From: Algivirga pacifica
GTDB taxonomy: Bacteria > Bacteroidota > Bacteroidia > Cytophagales > Flammeovirgaceae
Direction of reading: 5' to 3'
DNA: 64,000 nucleotides
Assembly (NCBI RefSeq): GCF_039543525.1
Contig: NZ_BAABJX010000020.1
Location: forward strand, 271,284 to 335,283
A model generated the notes under the pieces. It was given only the letters and a program-made list of their open reading frames with translations, was not told the origin of the DNA and made no database searches. The position numbers were made by a program, and so were the translations under genes. Positions 1 to 8,473 of this stretch are shown here, piece by piece (the stretch's first letter is position 1; the number at the start of each line of letters is the position of its first letter).

Positions 1-893
1 GCTCCATCAATAGAAGACAAACTTGTATTGAATGTACAAATCACCTTAATGTTCAAGTAATCACTAAATAACCCATCTGTCAATTGCAGTATGGTAGAAA
101 CCACAGAGTCCTCGTTCACTTGTTCTCGGGTCTTGAGTACTTTTTCTGCATCTTCAATGACTAAAACTGCATTTCGCTGCTTTAGCAAGAAAGTGATGAA
201 ATCAGGATCTAACAGGTTGTTTACAAACTCATTCTGAACAAAAATAAAATTGAGATTTTTAAAATTGGTAATCAGGTGCTTAATATAGGTAGTCTTTCCT
301 GTGCCGGGTTCTCCATAAAATAATATTAAGCCTGATTGCTGCTGTTCAAAAGCTGCCTGAACCTCTTCATGAACTTCTAAAAAATCATCATTATAATTTT
401 GCTTCAAGTCCAAAGCAACTTGTTCTGTCCTCACTTCCTCAGTATTAAAATCAGAATGTCTCTTTGTTAACACCTTAAAGGTTGGCGCCCTCTTAAGCCC
501 GAAACTTTTTCTAAGCATATGGTTCGTATCCAGCACCCACTTTTCAAGTGCTACATCCTGACAGTGATAAAGAAAGTCAATATAAAATGTATCATTTTCA
601 AGATTAATATAAATAAGGCATTTGCCAGATGTCCCCTTAAAGATTAACTCATAAGGATAGTCCTGCATAAAATCGGAGTTACTGGAGTCTTCCGTCGACC
701 AATTTTTGAAAACCAACTCAAACCCCATATTATAGAGGTCTAACACATCCATCACTTTCTGATAATTTTCTCTAGAAGAAATTAACGGCGTCTTAAATAC
801 GAGTGATGACGGGAGTTCTTTATAGATTAAGGTAAAGTAAGCGTCTCTTCCAAAATCATTATAGCTATCAAAGGCTTTTAAAAGTTCTGACAT
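1..893 (-). CDS. AAA-family ATPase (3' end beyond window)
   Basis: The reading frame opens with ATG at 893 and stays open to the window edge, so only the first 297 residues are visible. Walker A (GEPGTGKTT) is at about residues 194-202 and Walker B (VLVIEDAE) at about 243-250, followed by a sensor-1-like stretch ending in TFNTS. The first 150 residues look like an unrelated substrate or partner domain (MSELLKAFDSYNDFGRDAYF at the start) and carry no motif I know. This is the usual build of single-ring AAA proteins with a lineage-specific N-terminal domain. Function is unknown; ATP-driven remodelling of a protein partner is the family expectation. The exported-protein gene upstream ends 46 bases before this start, so the two may be co-transcribed. 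Confidence 0.85.
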   Translation of the reverse strand, partial: MSELLKAFDSYNDFGRDAYFTLIYKELPSSLVFKTPLISSRENYQKVMDVLDLYNMGFELVFKNWSTEDSSNSDFMQDYPYELIFKGTSGKCLIYINLENDTFYIDFLYHCQDVALEKWVLDTNHMLRKSFGLKRAPTFKVLTKRHSDFNTEEVRTEQVALDLKQNYNDDFLEVHEEVQAAFEQQQSGLILFYGEPGTGKTTYIKHLITNFKNLNFIFVQNEFVNNLLDPDFITFLLKQRNAVLVIEDAEKVLKTREQVNEDSVVSTILQLTDGLFSDYLNIKVICTFNTSLSSIDG

Positions 894-939
894 TTGGTAG
901 TTATTTATTTTTTATAAGTTTTTAGGTAAAAAGGAAAGC

Positions 940-1992
940 TTACTTCCCAAATCGATAGGATAATGTCAAATTACTTCCATACTGAGACAAGTTAAACAGT
1001 GCTGTCTGACCATAAACATCCGCTCCTAGTGCCCATCGCTTATGAAGGTTCAACTGGGCTCCGACACTTGCATGAAAAATCGGCATAAACAACATATCAC
1101 TACCTACCGTAATACGTGGCTGAATAAATTTTCCAGAAAACACATATTGAAATCTCAATGGAATAAAGTAGAATCTACTAGATGCATCTCCTTCCTCCTC
1201 ATTATAAAAAGTAATGTTGTTTTGCAAAACCCCTACCTGTAGATATAAGTTTTCGTTGGCTTTAGGTAGCCAAAAAGATAGTAGTGCTCCTTGCTGTTGA
1301 ACACTTCCTTTTCCTCTTGCCTCTTCCGCTTCTAACACAAACTCCCCTACTCCCCTGGAAAGCGCTACTTTCATTCTAAAAGGATACTTCTGCTTACCGT
1401 AAACTTCACAGATACCTTCGGGGCAATACAAATCATGATACTTTTTAGTCATCTTAATCAAACGACTCCTACTTAACGTATTACTTCGTTTAATTTGCTT
1501 GGATAGAATGTCTTGATCGCCTAAGTAATCCTCCAGCATGGTAAGGTACTGCTTTTCCTTCACCAGAAACTCCTTACCATTTTGGATGACCGTCTTCTCC
1601 TTGTAGCGTAGTTCCAATAAAGAATCCGTATCTCCCACTAAATAATGGTGTCCATTTTTATCCCTGAAATAATAAGCATCCTTTTCTCCATCCACCAAAT
1701 ATTCCACAAACTGCCTTCTATTTTCGAGTCCATAGACATATTTACTGATATAGTACTTTCCTCCTGTGAAACGGTAAGCTTTTAATTCCTCCGGAGAATA
1801 AGATGTTTGAGGAAGTGTATCATTTTTGAAAATACAGGAGGAGATACTCATCATATCACTCTGGTATTGGAGTTCTCCATAAATCGTATCATTTGCCATG
1901 GTAATGATATATCCATCTCTGTATTTACTCTGTGCAGATAAAAAAGTCTGCAAAAATAATAAGCAGCCAAAAAGAAAAAATAGGTATTTCAT
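940..1992 (-). CDS. Exported protein with outer-membrane-barrel-like C-terminus
   Basis: A protein of 350 residues with a clear Sec signal peptide (MKYLFFLFGCLLFLQTFLSA, cleavage near AQS). The middle is charged and soluble. The last 110 residues alternate hydrophobic and polar positions and end in LTLSYRFGK, as outer-membrane beta-strands do, so a small barrel or surface-anchored protein is likely. No enzymatic motif is visible. An in-frame TTG lies one codon upstream of the ATG chosen here; the ATG directly precedes the signal peptide. It follows the NarL-like regulator on the same strand after a 42-base gap, so it may be read from the same transcript, but nothing ties it to nitrate metabolism. 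Confidence 0.7.
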   Translation of the reverse strand: MKYLFFLFGCLLFLQTFLSAQSKYRDGYIITMANDTIYGELQYQSDMMSISSCIFKNDTLPQTSYSPEELKAYRFTGGKYYISKYVYGLENRRQFVEYLVDGEKDAYYFRDKNGHHYLVGDTDSLLELRYKEKTVIQNGKEFLVKEKQYLTMLEDYLGDQDILSKQIKRSNTLSRSRLIKMTKKYHDLYCPEGICEVYGKQKYPFRMKVALSRGVGEFVLEAEEARGKGSVQQQGALLSFWLPKANENLYLQVGVLQNNITFYNEEEGDASSRFYFIPLRFQYVFSGKFIQPRITVGSDMLFMPIFHASVGAQLNLHKRWALGADVYGQTALFNLSQYGSNLTLSYRFGK

Positions 1993-2034
1993 CAATCTAA
2001 AAAATAAGTTATTGGGATAAATGGTTGGTTGTCT

Positions 2035-2724
2035 TTAATCAACCAATTTCTTTAAAGAAGCATGTGCATTCACTTTCTTCACCAGCTCCAATGCAGACTT
2101 TACTTCCAGCTTTTTCATAATATTAAAACGGTGCGCTTCAATCGTCCTTATAGATTTAGAAAGTTTCAGGGCGATATCCTTACTACTCATCCCATCCACC
2201 ACATAACGCAGGATTTCCGTTTCCCTTTTGGTGAGGGCAAAATCCACTTCTTCTGTCTCTTCCGTTCCTTTTGCCTTTTGTGGAGCTGGACTCCCTTGCT
2301 GTCGTAAGAACTGATTGACCAACACTTCTGAAACGGCACCACTAAAATACTTACTCCCAGCATAAACGGTATTGATTGCCTTCAGGAACTCCTCATTTCC
2401 AGCATCTTTCAAAACATACCCTAGCGCCCCTTTACGAACAGCTTCCAGAATATATTCTTCATCCTCATGCATAGATAGGATGAGCACCTTTGCTTGGGGA
2501 TCTTGCTTGATTAAATGTTCTGTCGCTTCAATCCCATTCATCTTGGGCATACGAATATCCATCACTACGACGTCAGGTTGCAATAACTTGTACTTCTCCA
2601 GCGCTTCTTCTCCATCGGAAGCCTCGTCCAGTACGTCTATGTTACTTTCCTGATCCAATAACATTTTAATCCCATGTCGAACAATGACATGATCGTCCAC
2701 TAATAGTAATTTTATTTTGTTCAT
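2035..2724 (-). CDS. NarL/FixJ-family response regulator
   Basis: A 229-residue two-domain response regulator. The receiver domain (about 1-120) has the acidic pair D10-D11, phospho-acceptor D56 in VVVMDIRMPKMNG, and the conserved Ser/Lys positions (LILSMH, YVLKDAG). The C-terminal LuxR-type helix-turn-helix starts at LTKRETEILRYV and contains the recognition-helix region KSIRTIEAHR. Its partner is almost certainly the sensor kinase encoded upstream on the same strand (2913-4724), which has a nitrate-sensor-like input domain. The location beside nirBD, cobA and narK suggests control of nitrite/nitrate assimilation; that is inference. A palindromic repeat of about 155 bp separates the kinase and regulator genes. 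Confidence 0.92.
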   Translation of the reverse strand: MNKIKLLLVDDHVIVRHGIKMLLDQESNIDVLDEASDGEEALEKYKLLQPDVVVMDIRMPKMNGIEATEHLIKQDPQAKVLILSMHEDEEYILEAVRKGALGYVLKDAGNEEFLKAINTVYAGSKYFSGAVSEVLVNQFLRQQGSPAPQKAKGTEETEEVDFALTKRETEILRYVVDGMSSKDIALKLSKSIRTIEAHRFNIMKKLEVKSALELVKKVNAHASLKKLVD

Positions 2725-2754
2725 TTGTGATCTTTATATATGGTTATGTTCATG

Positions 2755-2910
2755 TTGAATCGTTGATTTGTTGAATTGAGCTTCGCTCGTTGATTCGAGT
2801 TGATGTGTTGTATGAGGATTAATACATATCAATCAGCAGTTCAACTCGAATCAACGAGCGAAGCTCAATTCAACTCAGCAGCTTGCTGCTGAAATTCAAC
2901 GATTCAACAA
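2755..2910. repeat. Modular GTTGA palindrome, copy B
   Basis: Two arms of about 50 nt that are nearly reverse complementary (both contain TTGAGCTTCGCTCGTTGA and a TTCGAGTTGA or its complement) flank a short loop near 2805-2840. The outer part of the right arm holds an extra mini-hairpin, CAGCAGCTTGCTGCTG (2877-2892), absent from the left arm. The copy lies between the sensor kinase and response regulator genes, so it is probably in their transcript. Confidence 0.85.
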
Positions 2911-2912
2911 TA

Positions 2913-4724
2913 TTACCCCATGCCCTTTTTTAAAGGAACCTGCAGCAAAACCTTTGTACCCTGCCCAATTGCCGTATCAAACACCAATGTTCCCTGTACA
3001 AACCGAGTGCGGTCCTCCATATTTAGTAACCCCAAGCCCTTCTTGTGCTCTGGCATATTTTCTTTGTCAAATCCAACGCCATCATCCTGTACATTGATCA
3101 AGAGATAACGGCTATCATGTTCCATCTCAACCACAATGTGATTGCCTTTGGCATACTTAATGGCATTATTGACGGCTTCCTGTACGATACGATAGACATT
3201 CGTTTCAACAGAAGGATCAAGTCGACCCAAGAACCCTGATCGGTTGATAAAGGTGACTTCATAATCTGATAATCTACTCACCTCTGCCGCAAATTTATTC
3301 AACACTGCAGGTAACCCATAATCGGTTAAGGAAGAAGGGGCCAAATGAAAGGCTATTCTCCGGCTTTCAACAATAATACGCTGCACTAGTTTTTTCAATT
3401 CCCCGAGTTGCTCTACCGTTTTCTTTTCATTTTTAAGGCTAAGGGATTCCAACTTGAATTTCAAGCCTGTCAATAATTGCCCTATGCCATCATGAATATC
3501 TTTGGAAATCCGTTTTCGTTCTTCCTCCTGTCCTTCCATGATTAGCGCTGAACGGATGCGCATCTTGTCAATCTCCCGCTCTATTTTTTCCATATTGATC
3601 TCATTGGTAAGCGCCTCTGCTTCTTTTTGGTCCGAAAGGTCCACTCCCATGACCATTACCGCCTCAATACCATGGTAAGGTACTTTAACCAAATGTAGAT
3701 CAAGCCAAACAAAATCTCCTTCTCCGGAAGTTACCCGCACTTCTCCATGCCATGCTCCTTTTTCCTTCACAATGCCCCATACCTGCTCGATAAATGCTTG
3801 TTCATACCCCTCTTCTCGCCACCATTCTTTTATTTTAAGGGGTTTTCGAGTCTCCCATTGCATCATATCCCTAAAATCAGGACTTACCCAGAAGGCTTCT
3901 CCCTCCAGGGATACTTTTGCCAATACGTGCTGTAGAGGAGCTTCTTTTTCCTCCCGATCCGAAAGAACTTGATAGGCCTGCCCCAAGGTCTGGTATAACT
4001 CCTCCGTTTCCTGTAGTAAATCGTCGGTTTGCTCCTTAGCGTTCTTTAACTCCACAACGGTATCCTTCACTAACTGGGCCGTGGGTCTAAAGATAAAGAA
4101 TAGCTCAAATGCAATCACAATCAAGGAAACGGTGAGTAGTATCCATTCCGTATGACTCAATAATTGAACACGTTCCTTCGCTTCACGACTATATTGAAAA
4201 ACGATAGTATCCATCACCCCCAGATACCCTTTTTCGTTGACCAGAATGTTTTTTATCCCTTGGGACCAATATACTGTATCACCTCCCTCTAAAAGAGCAC
4301 ATCCTTCTAACATCTTATGATAATAGGGCTTCAGTTGCTCAAATAGTTCGTTAATTTTTTGACTATTCTGTTCCCTATCAGGCCAATATGCTGCGGAAGA
4401 CAATTTTTGATGGGACTCCTTCCATAAAGTAGTTGCTGCTGTCAATTCTTGCTGCAGAGTACGAATCTCAGCACCCTTTGCCTGCTGTAACTGCAAAGCT
4501 ACCTTGGCAATCTTCTGGCTCAGCATCCGTTGCCGACCAGCAATATTCACTACTGTCGCATCCTGTTGTTGCAAGCCTATATGGTGCTGTATAAGCAATT
4601 GCGTAAGGATCAGCACCAATACGATTAAGAATATCGCAACTGCATATAACCTGCCTAAGTCTCTAAAATGATAGGACTTGAGGTAATCATATCGTTTTTT
4701 TATGCCTAGTGGAGTACCTTTCAA
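2913..4724 (-). CDS. Sensor histidine kinase with NarX/PilJ-type input domain
   Basis: A 603-residue membrane kinase. Order: TM1 (about 27-47), extracytoplasmic domain (about 48-195), TM2 (about 196-213), coiled coil, PAS-like domain (about 265-370), HisKA_3 dimerisation helix with the phospho-His in EEERKRISKDIHDGIGQ, and HATPase_c with N, G1 and G2 boxes (VQEAVNNAIKY, VQDDGVGFD, GLGLLNM). The extracytoplasmic domain starts with DATVVNIAGRQRMLSQKIAK, which resembles the P-box of the nitrate sensors NarX/NarQ and the type IV pili MCP N-terminal domain. The start is TTG at 4724: an in-frame TAA lies five codons upstream and the next methionine would remove TM1. A nitrate/nitrite ligand is inferred from the P-box and the neighbouring nir genes. 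Confidence 0.88.
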   Translation of the reverse strand: MKGTPLGIKKRYDYLKSYHFRDLGRLYAVAIFLIVLVLILTQLLIQHHIGLQQQDATVVNIAGRQRMLSQKIAKVALQLQQAKGAEIRTLQQELTAATTLWKESHQKLSSAAYWPDREQNSQKINELFEQLKPYYHKMLEGCALLEGGDTVYWSQGIKNILVNEKGYLGVMDTIVFQYSREAKERVQLLSHTEWILLTVSLIVIAFELFFIFRPTAQLVKDTVVELKNAKEQTDDLLQETEELYQTLGQAYQVLSDREEKEAPLQHVLAKVSLEGEAFWVSPDFRDMMQWETRKPLKIKEWWREEGYEQAFIEQVWGIVKEKGAWHGEVRVTSGEGDFVWLDLHLVKVPYHGIEAVMVMGVDLSDQKEAEALTNEINMEKIEREIDKMRIRSALIMEGQEEERKRISKDIHDGIGQLLTGLKFKLESLSLKNEKKTVEQLGELKKLVQRIIVESRRIAFHLAPSSLTDYGLPAVLNKFAAEVSRLSDYEVTFINRSGFLGRLDPSVETNVYRIVQEAVNNAIKYAKGNHIVVEMEHDSRYLLINVQDDGVGFDKENMPEHKKGLGLLNMEDRTRFVQGTLVFDTAIGQGTKVLLQVPLKKGMG

Positions 4725-4752
4725 GGGGAATAAGGTTTAGTTTATCTTTTAT

Positions 4753-4989
4753 TGGTTAATTAGGTTTGAATAATTAACCGACACAGTAGTTATCTCCACC
4801 CTCGCCTAGGGTTAAAACCCCAGGCTCTTTAAGAAATACCGCTTTGCGGTTATCAATTCAATCTTTTTTGCAGTATACGCTAGAATAGCTCGCCACGAAG
4901 TGGCACTTCTTAAAGAGCCTGGGGCTTTAGCCCTAGGCGGAGTCGAGGGAAACATTTATGTCGGTTATTTATTCAACCTTAATTAACCA
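4753..4989. repeat. 237-bp palindromic element with 31-bp terminal inverted repeats (copy A)
   Basis: The ends 4753-4783 and 4959-4989 are inverted repeats, 28 of 31 positions identical by hand alignment; the right end read inward includes AAGGTTGAATAAATAACCG. Inside is a second inverted repeat around CCTAGGG and CCCCAGGCTCTTTAAGAA. At the same place in each arm sits a different mini-hairpin: ACCGCTTTGCGGT (4838-4850) on the left, GCCACGAAGTGGC (4892-4904) on the right. There is no coding capacity. It lies between the nirD terminator and the kinase start, so it may form part of the kinase leader. The gap 4725-5153 otherwise holds only the nirD terminator and an ACGTAT-type motif at 5048-5066. 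Confidence 0.85.
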
Positions 4990-5100
4990 TTACATAGCAT
5001 TAGTAAACTACATATTATTTTGCAGACAGCTACAGTCTTAACCATCTCGTATGTAAAAATACGTATAAAAAATATGCAGAACCTAGGAGGTAGAAGAAAA

Positions 5101-5136
5101 AAGAAAGGCTCCTGCAAAATTGCAGGAGCCTTTCTT
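5101..5136 (-). terminator. Rho-independent terminator after nirD
   Basis: A 16-bp perfect stem (AAGAAAGGCTCCTGCA and its complement) around a 4-nt loop, flanked by T-rich tails in both directions. It starts 18 bases past the nirD stop codon and could work bidirectionally. Confidence 0.9.
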
Positions 5137-5153
5137 TTTTCTTCTATTTTCAA

Positions 5154-5522
5154 TTAATGCCATCCTATATAAACTTTCCCCTCTTCTACCTTTACGGGGT
5201 AAACCTTTATAGCTGCTTCCTCTCCATTAAGGTTCTTGCCGGTACAGAGGGAAAAGGTCTTTTTATGAAAAGGACAAGCCACCTTGGGCTCTCCCTTTTC
5301 CGAACCAATCATTCCCCGAGACAAGGCTGCCTGCTGCTTATGAGGGCAGATGTTCTGGGAAGCATACCACTCTCCTCTACTACTAAAATTGAAAATAGCA
5401 ATCTGCTCTCCTTCGATCAGTACACATTCTCCTCCTTCCTCTGTAAAATCCGTTGCATTGCCTGCGAATACCCAGGAGGTTACTTTCTCGTTTTTCGGAA
5501 TATTATAAGTATCGTATGTCAT
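5154..5522 (-). CDS. nirD: Nitrite reductase small subunit, Rieske-type NirD
   Basis: A 122-residue Rieske-fold protein matching NirD length. The two cluster-ligand motifs are present: CPHKQ (about residues 60-64) and CPFHKKTF (about 84-91), with the spacing expected of NirD rather than ring-hydroxylase ferredoxins. It pairs with NirB in the cytoplasm to reduce nitrite to ammonium with NADH or NADPH. It lies downstream of nirB on the same strand, but 343 bases of repeat DNA separate the two genes, unusual for subunits that normally abut. A strong terminator follows directly. Confidence 0.9.
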   Translation of the reverse strand: MTYDTYNIPKNEKVTSWVFAGNATDFTEEGGECVLIEGEQIAIFNFSSRGEWYASQNICPHKQQAALSRGMIGSEKGEPKVACPFHKKTFSLCTGKNLNGEEAAIKVYPVKVEEGKVYIGWH

Positions 5523-5527
5523 AATTT

Positions 5528-5606
5528 GTTGAATTGTTGAGGCGACTTACGTCGCTTGTTGAGTAACACTTCGTGTTGTTGAGTTTGACCTTCGGTGCGT
5601 TGAGTT
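5528..5606. repeat. Single-arm array of GTTGAG-linked mini-hairpins (copy C1)
   Basis: Repeated GTTGAG linkers separate three small hairpins: GCGACTTACGTCGC, AACACTTCGTGTT and GACCTTCGGT. No matching second arm is nearby, unlike copy D at 18.5 kb. It sits directly upstream of the nirD start codon, in the nirB-nirD spacer. Confidence 0.8.
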
Positions 5607-5620
5607 TTTTAGGTGCGATA

Positions 5621-5850
5621 ATTAAGGATAAATATCAATCAGTCATACTACCAACTGGCTCTGTTGAATCGTTGAATTTCTCCTTCGGAGAGTTGAATTG
5701 AGCTTCGCTCGTTGATTTGAGTTGATATGTTACATGATTATTGACATACTCTGTCAACTATTCAACTCGAATCAACGATTCAACCCAATACGAAGTATTG
5801 AAATTCAACGATTCAACAAAGTCAGTTGGCAGTATGACTGATTAATACTC
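5621..5850. repeat. Modular GTTGA palindrome with long inverted ends (copy C2)
   Basis: Inverted ends of about 45 bp share ATCAGTCATACT, CCAACTG and TTGTTGAATCGTTGAATTTC. The interior arms share TTGAGTTGA-type linkers. The left arm carries TCTCCTTCGGAGA and GAGCTTCGCTC hairpins; the right arm instead carries CAATACGAAGTATTG. The left end begins with ATTAAGG, as in copies A and E. With C1 it fills the 343-base gap between nirB and nirD. Confidence 0.85.
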
Positions 5851-5865
5851 AAAACAACCGCAGCC

Positions 5866-8358
5866 CTACCAGTTGACAGGTTTCTTTTGCTCCCTCATAG
5901 GTTCAAATTGTACCATCGGGTCTTTTTCGTCGCTATTGGCAAAATGCCTGAACTTCGCTCTTAGCTCAGGGTTTTCTACCACAGCCTTCCATTCGCATTG
6001 GTATACCTCTATCAGCTGGCTCATCTCCTTTTCCAGTTCTTCCCCTATCCCCAATACATCTTCTACCACTACGGATTTTAGGTATTCCAACCCTCCTTCC
6101 AATTTCGCTAACCAAGTGGAGGTTCGGTTCAACGGTTCTGCAGTTTTGATATAGAACATCAAAAAACGATCGAGGTAGCGGATACATTCCTCTGAGGTGA
6201 TATCAGCCGCCAACAACTGTGCATGCTGGGGCTTGGAACCTCCATTACCTGAAACATATAGGTTCCAACCTTTCTCCGTCGCAATAATTCCAAAATCTTT
6301 CCCCCTTGCCTCGGCACACTCCCGAATACATCCAGAAACGCCCCCTTTTAATTTATGCGGTGCCCTTAATCCTTTGTAACGATTCTCTACCTCTATGGCA
6401 AAGGACACGGAGTCATGCAAACCATATCGACACCAAGTCGACCCTACGCAACTCTTCACCGTTCTCAACGACTTGCCATAGGCATGTCCACTTTCGAAAC
6501 CTGCATTGATCAGTTGTTCCCAAATATCGGGTAGATCCCCTACATGAGCGCCGAACATGTCAATACGCTGTCCGCCTGTGATCTTAAGGTATAGGTCATA
6601 TTTCTTGGCAACCTGTCCCAAAACAATCAGCTTGTCAGGGGTAATCTCTCCTCCCGGCACCCTTGGCACGACAGAGTAGGAGCCGCCTTTTTGTATATTC
6701 GCCAGGAAACGGTCATTCGTATCCTGGATCGTCGGTTGCTTGACGATTAAATCATTCCAAGCACTAGCTAAAATAGATGCTACGGCTGGTTTACAGATTT
6801 CACATCCGTGTCCTTTTCCGTATTCCTTTAATAGTTCTGGATAGGTCTTAATTCCTTTGACTTTCACCAAGCTGAATAACTCTTGTCGACTATAGGCAAA
6901 ATGCTCACAAAGAACCTGCTTCACTTCCTTACCCATTTGTTTGTGGGTATGGACCATTAGGTCCTTGACCATTGGCAAACAACCACCACATCCTGTCCCT
7001 GCCTGCGTGCAAGATTTTAGCTGTTCCATACTCTCTATCCCCTGCTCTTTCACCGCTGTACAAATATCTCCTTTGGTGACATTCTCACAAGAACAAACCT
7101 GTGCTGCATCCGGCAGATCTTCTACCCCTCCCCCTACAGCTTGTTCTCCACCTTTGCTTTCAATGATCAGGTCCTCTGGATGAGGAGGGAGTTTCATCCC
7201 ATTCATCATCATCTGATGCAGCATATTGTAAGCGCTAGCATCTCCCACTAAAATACCGCCCAACAACTTTTTACCATCCTCGGAGATATTGACTCTTTTA
7301 TAAATCTTTTGATAACGATCTTCGATTACAATAGACCTTCCCTTTGAGGACTCCAATAAAGCATCTCCAAAACTACCAACATCCGTTCCTACCAATTTTA
7401 ACTTGGTCGACATATCGGCTCCTGTAAAAGCTTTAACCTCTTCTCCAGCCAACTGCTTCACTACACAATCAGCCATATCATACCCTGGGGCCACCAATCC
7501 GTAAATCATGCCTTTATGCAAAGCTACCTCACCTATTGCATAGATATTAGGGTCTTCTGTACGCATATGATCATCTACGATCACCCCTCCCCTTGGACCA
7601 ACCGACAAACCACATGTTCTTGCCAGCTCATCCCTTGGCTTGATTCCTGCCGAGATGACTACCATATCCGTCAGGAGTTGTTCTCCATTAGCAAATTGTA
7701 ATCCTGTCAACTGCTCTCCACCGACAAAGGATGCTGTTTGTTGGGACAAGTGAAACTCCAGGCCCATCTCTTCCAATGTTATTTGTAACATCCCTGCACC
7801 CCTTTCATCCAATTGCCTTGGCAGTAATCGAGGAGCCATCTCCACCACATGTGTTTTCAGCCCCATATCCTTCACCGCCTTTGCTGCTTCCAGACCTAAT
7901 AACCCACCGCCTATAACGGCTGCACTTTTACATTTAGAAGCATACGATTGAATCGCATCCAGATCTTCCAGCGTACGGTATACAAATACCCCTTTTTTAT
8001 CGACCCCTGGAATAGGAGGAACAAACGCCATGGAACCCGTTGCCAAAACCAGCACATCATAGGCATGAATTTTTCCATCATGGGTTACCACCTGTTTTTT
8101 GTCTCGCTCAATACGTGTCACCATCACCCCTGTCTCCAACTGTATCCCTTGAGCGGCATACCAATCCCTGGAAGCTAACTGTAAATCTTCCTTAGACTTT
8201 CCTTGAAAGTAATCACTTAGGTGTACCCTGTCATAAGCGGGCGTCAACTCTTCCCCAAAAACCTTCACCTGCACTTCCTCTTCGCCAATTTGTTTTCTAA
8301 GACGCTCGCAGAATTTATACCCTACCATCCCATTCCCCACAACAATAACCTGCTTCAT
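5866..8358 (-). CDS. nirB: NAD(P)H-dependent nitrite reductase large subunit NirB
   Basis: An assimilatory nitrite reductase subunit of 830 residues, full length for NirB. Order: FAD/NAD(P)H pyridine-nucleotide oxidoreductase domain starting with VVGNGMVG, a NirB-type rubredoxin-reductase C-terminal region, two BFD-like [2Fe-2S] segments (VCSCENVTKGDI ... GTGCGGC and CEICKP), then the ferredoxin-like and siroheme/[4Fe-4S] nitrite/sulfite reductase domains with the cysteines in GSTWCRYG and SGCIRECAEARG. It reduces nitrite to ammonium in the cytoplasm using siroheme made by the CobA encoded divergently. The ATG at 8358 is chosen because it directly precedes the dinucleotide-binding strand; an ATG 15 codons upstream adds an unlikely leader. 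Confidence 0.96.
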   Translation of the reverse strand: MKQVIVVGNGMVGYKFCERLRKQIGEEEVQVKVFGEELTPAYDRVHLSDYFQGKSKEDLQLASRDWYAAQGIQLETGVMVTRIERDKKQVVTHDGKIHAYDVLVLATGSMAFVPPIPGVDKKGVFVYRTLEDLDAIQSYASKCKSAAVIGGGLLGLEAAKAVKDMGLKTHVVEMAPRLLPRQLDERGAGMLQITLEEMGLEFHLSQQTASFVGGEQLTGLQFANGEQLLTDMVVISAGIKPRDELARTCGLSVGPRGGVIVDDHMRTEDPNIYAIGEVALHKGMIYGLVAPGYDMADCVVKQLAGEEVKAFTGADMSTKLKLVGTDVGSFGDALLESSKGRSIVIEDRYQKIYKRVNISEDGKKLLGGILVGDASAYNMLHQMMMNGMKLPPHPEDLIIESKGGEQAVGGGVEDLPDAAQVCSCENVTKGDICTAVKEQGIESMEQLKSCTQAGTGCGGCLPMVKDLMVHTHKQMGKEVKQVLCEHFAYSRQELFSLVKVKGIKTYPELLKEYGKGHGCEICKPAVASILASAWNDLIVKQPTIQDTNDRFLANIQKGGSYSVVPRVPGGEITPDKLIVLGQVAKKYDLYLKITGGQRIDMFGAHVGDLPDIWEQLINAGFESGHAYGKSLRTVKSCVGSTWCRYGLHDSVSFAIEVENRYKGLRAPHKLKGGVSGCIRECAEARGKDFGIIATEKGWNLYVSGNGGSKPQHAQLLAADITSEECIRYLDRFLMFYIKTAEPLNRTSTWLAKLEGGLEYLKSVVVEDVLGIGEELEKEMSQLIEVYQCEWKAVVENPELRAKFRHFANSDEKDPMVQFEPMREQKKPVNW

Positions 8359-8413
8359 AGTTGTATGTATTTTCGTCAGCAATGCTAAAAATGAGTAATT
8401 CAATACGTAATTA

Positions 8414-8429
8414 TACGTATAAATACTTA
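8414..8429. promoter_or_regulatory. Candidate operator shared with narK
   Basis: The 16-mer TACGTATAAATACTTA lies in the divergent nirB-cobA promoter region, 55 bases from the nirB start and 44 from the cobA start. It matches 15 of 16 positions of the perfect palindrome before narK at 9494-9509. Overlapping it, TACTTAT (8424-8430) fits the NarL heptamer consensus TACYYMT. Confidence 0.55.
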
Positions 8430-8473
8430 TATTTAAAAAATCATTACAGGCTTTTACTTAAAAAAATACAAAG

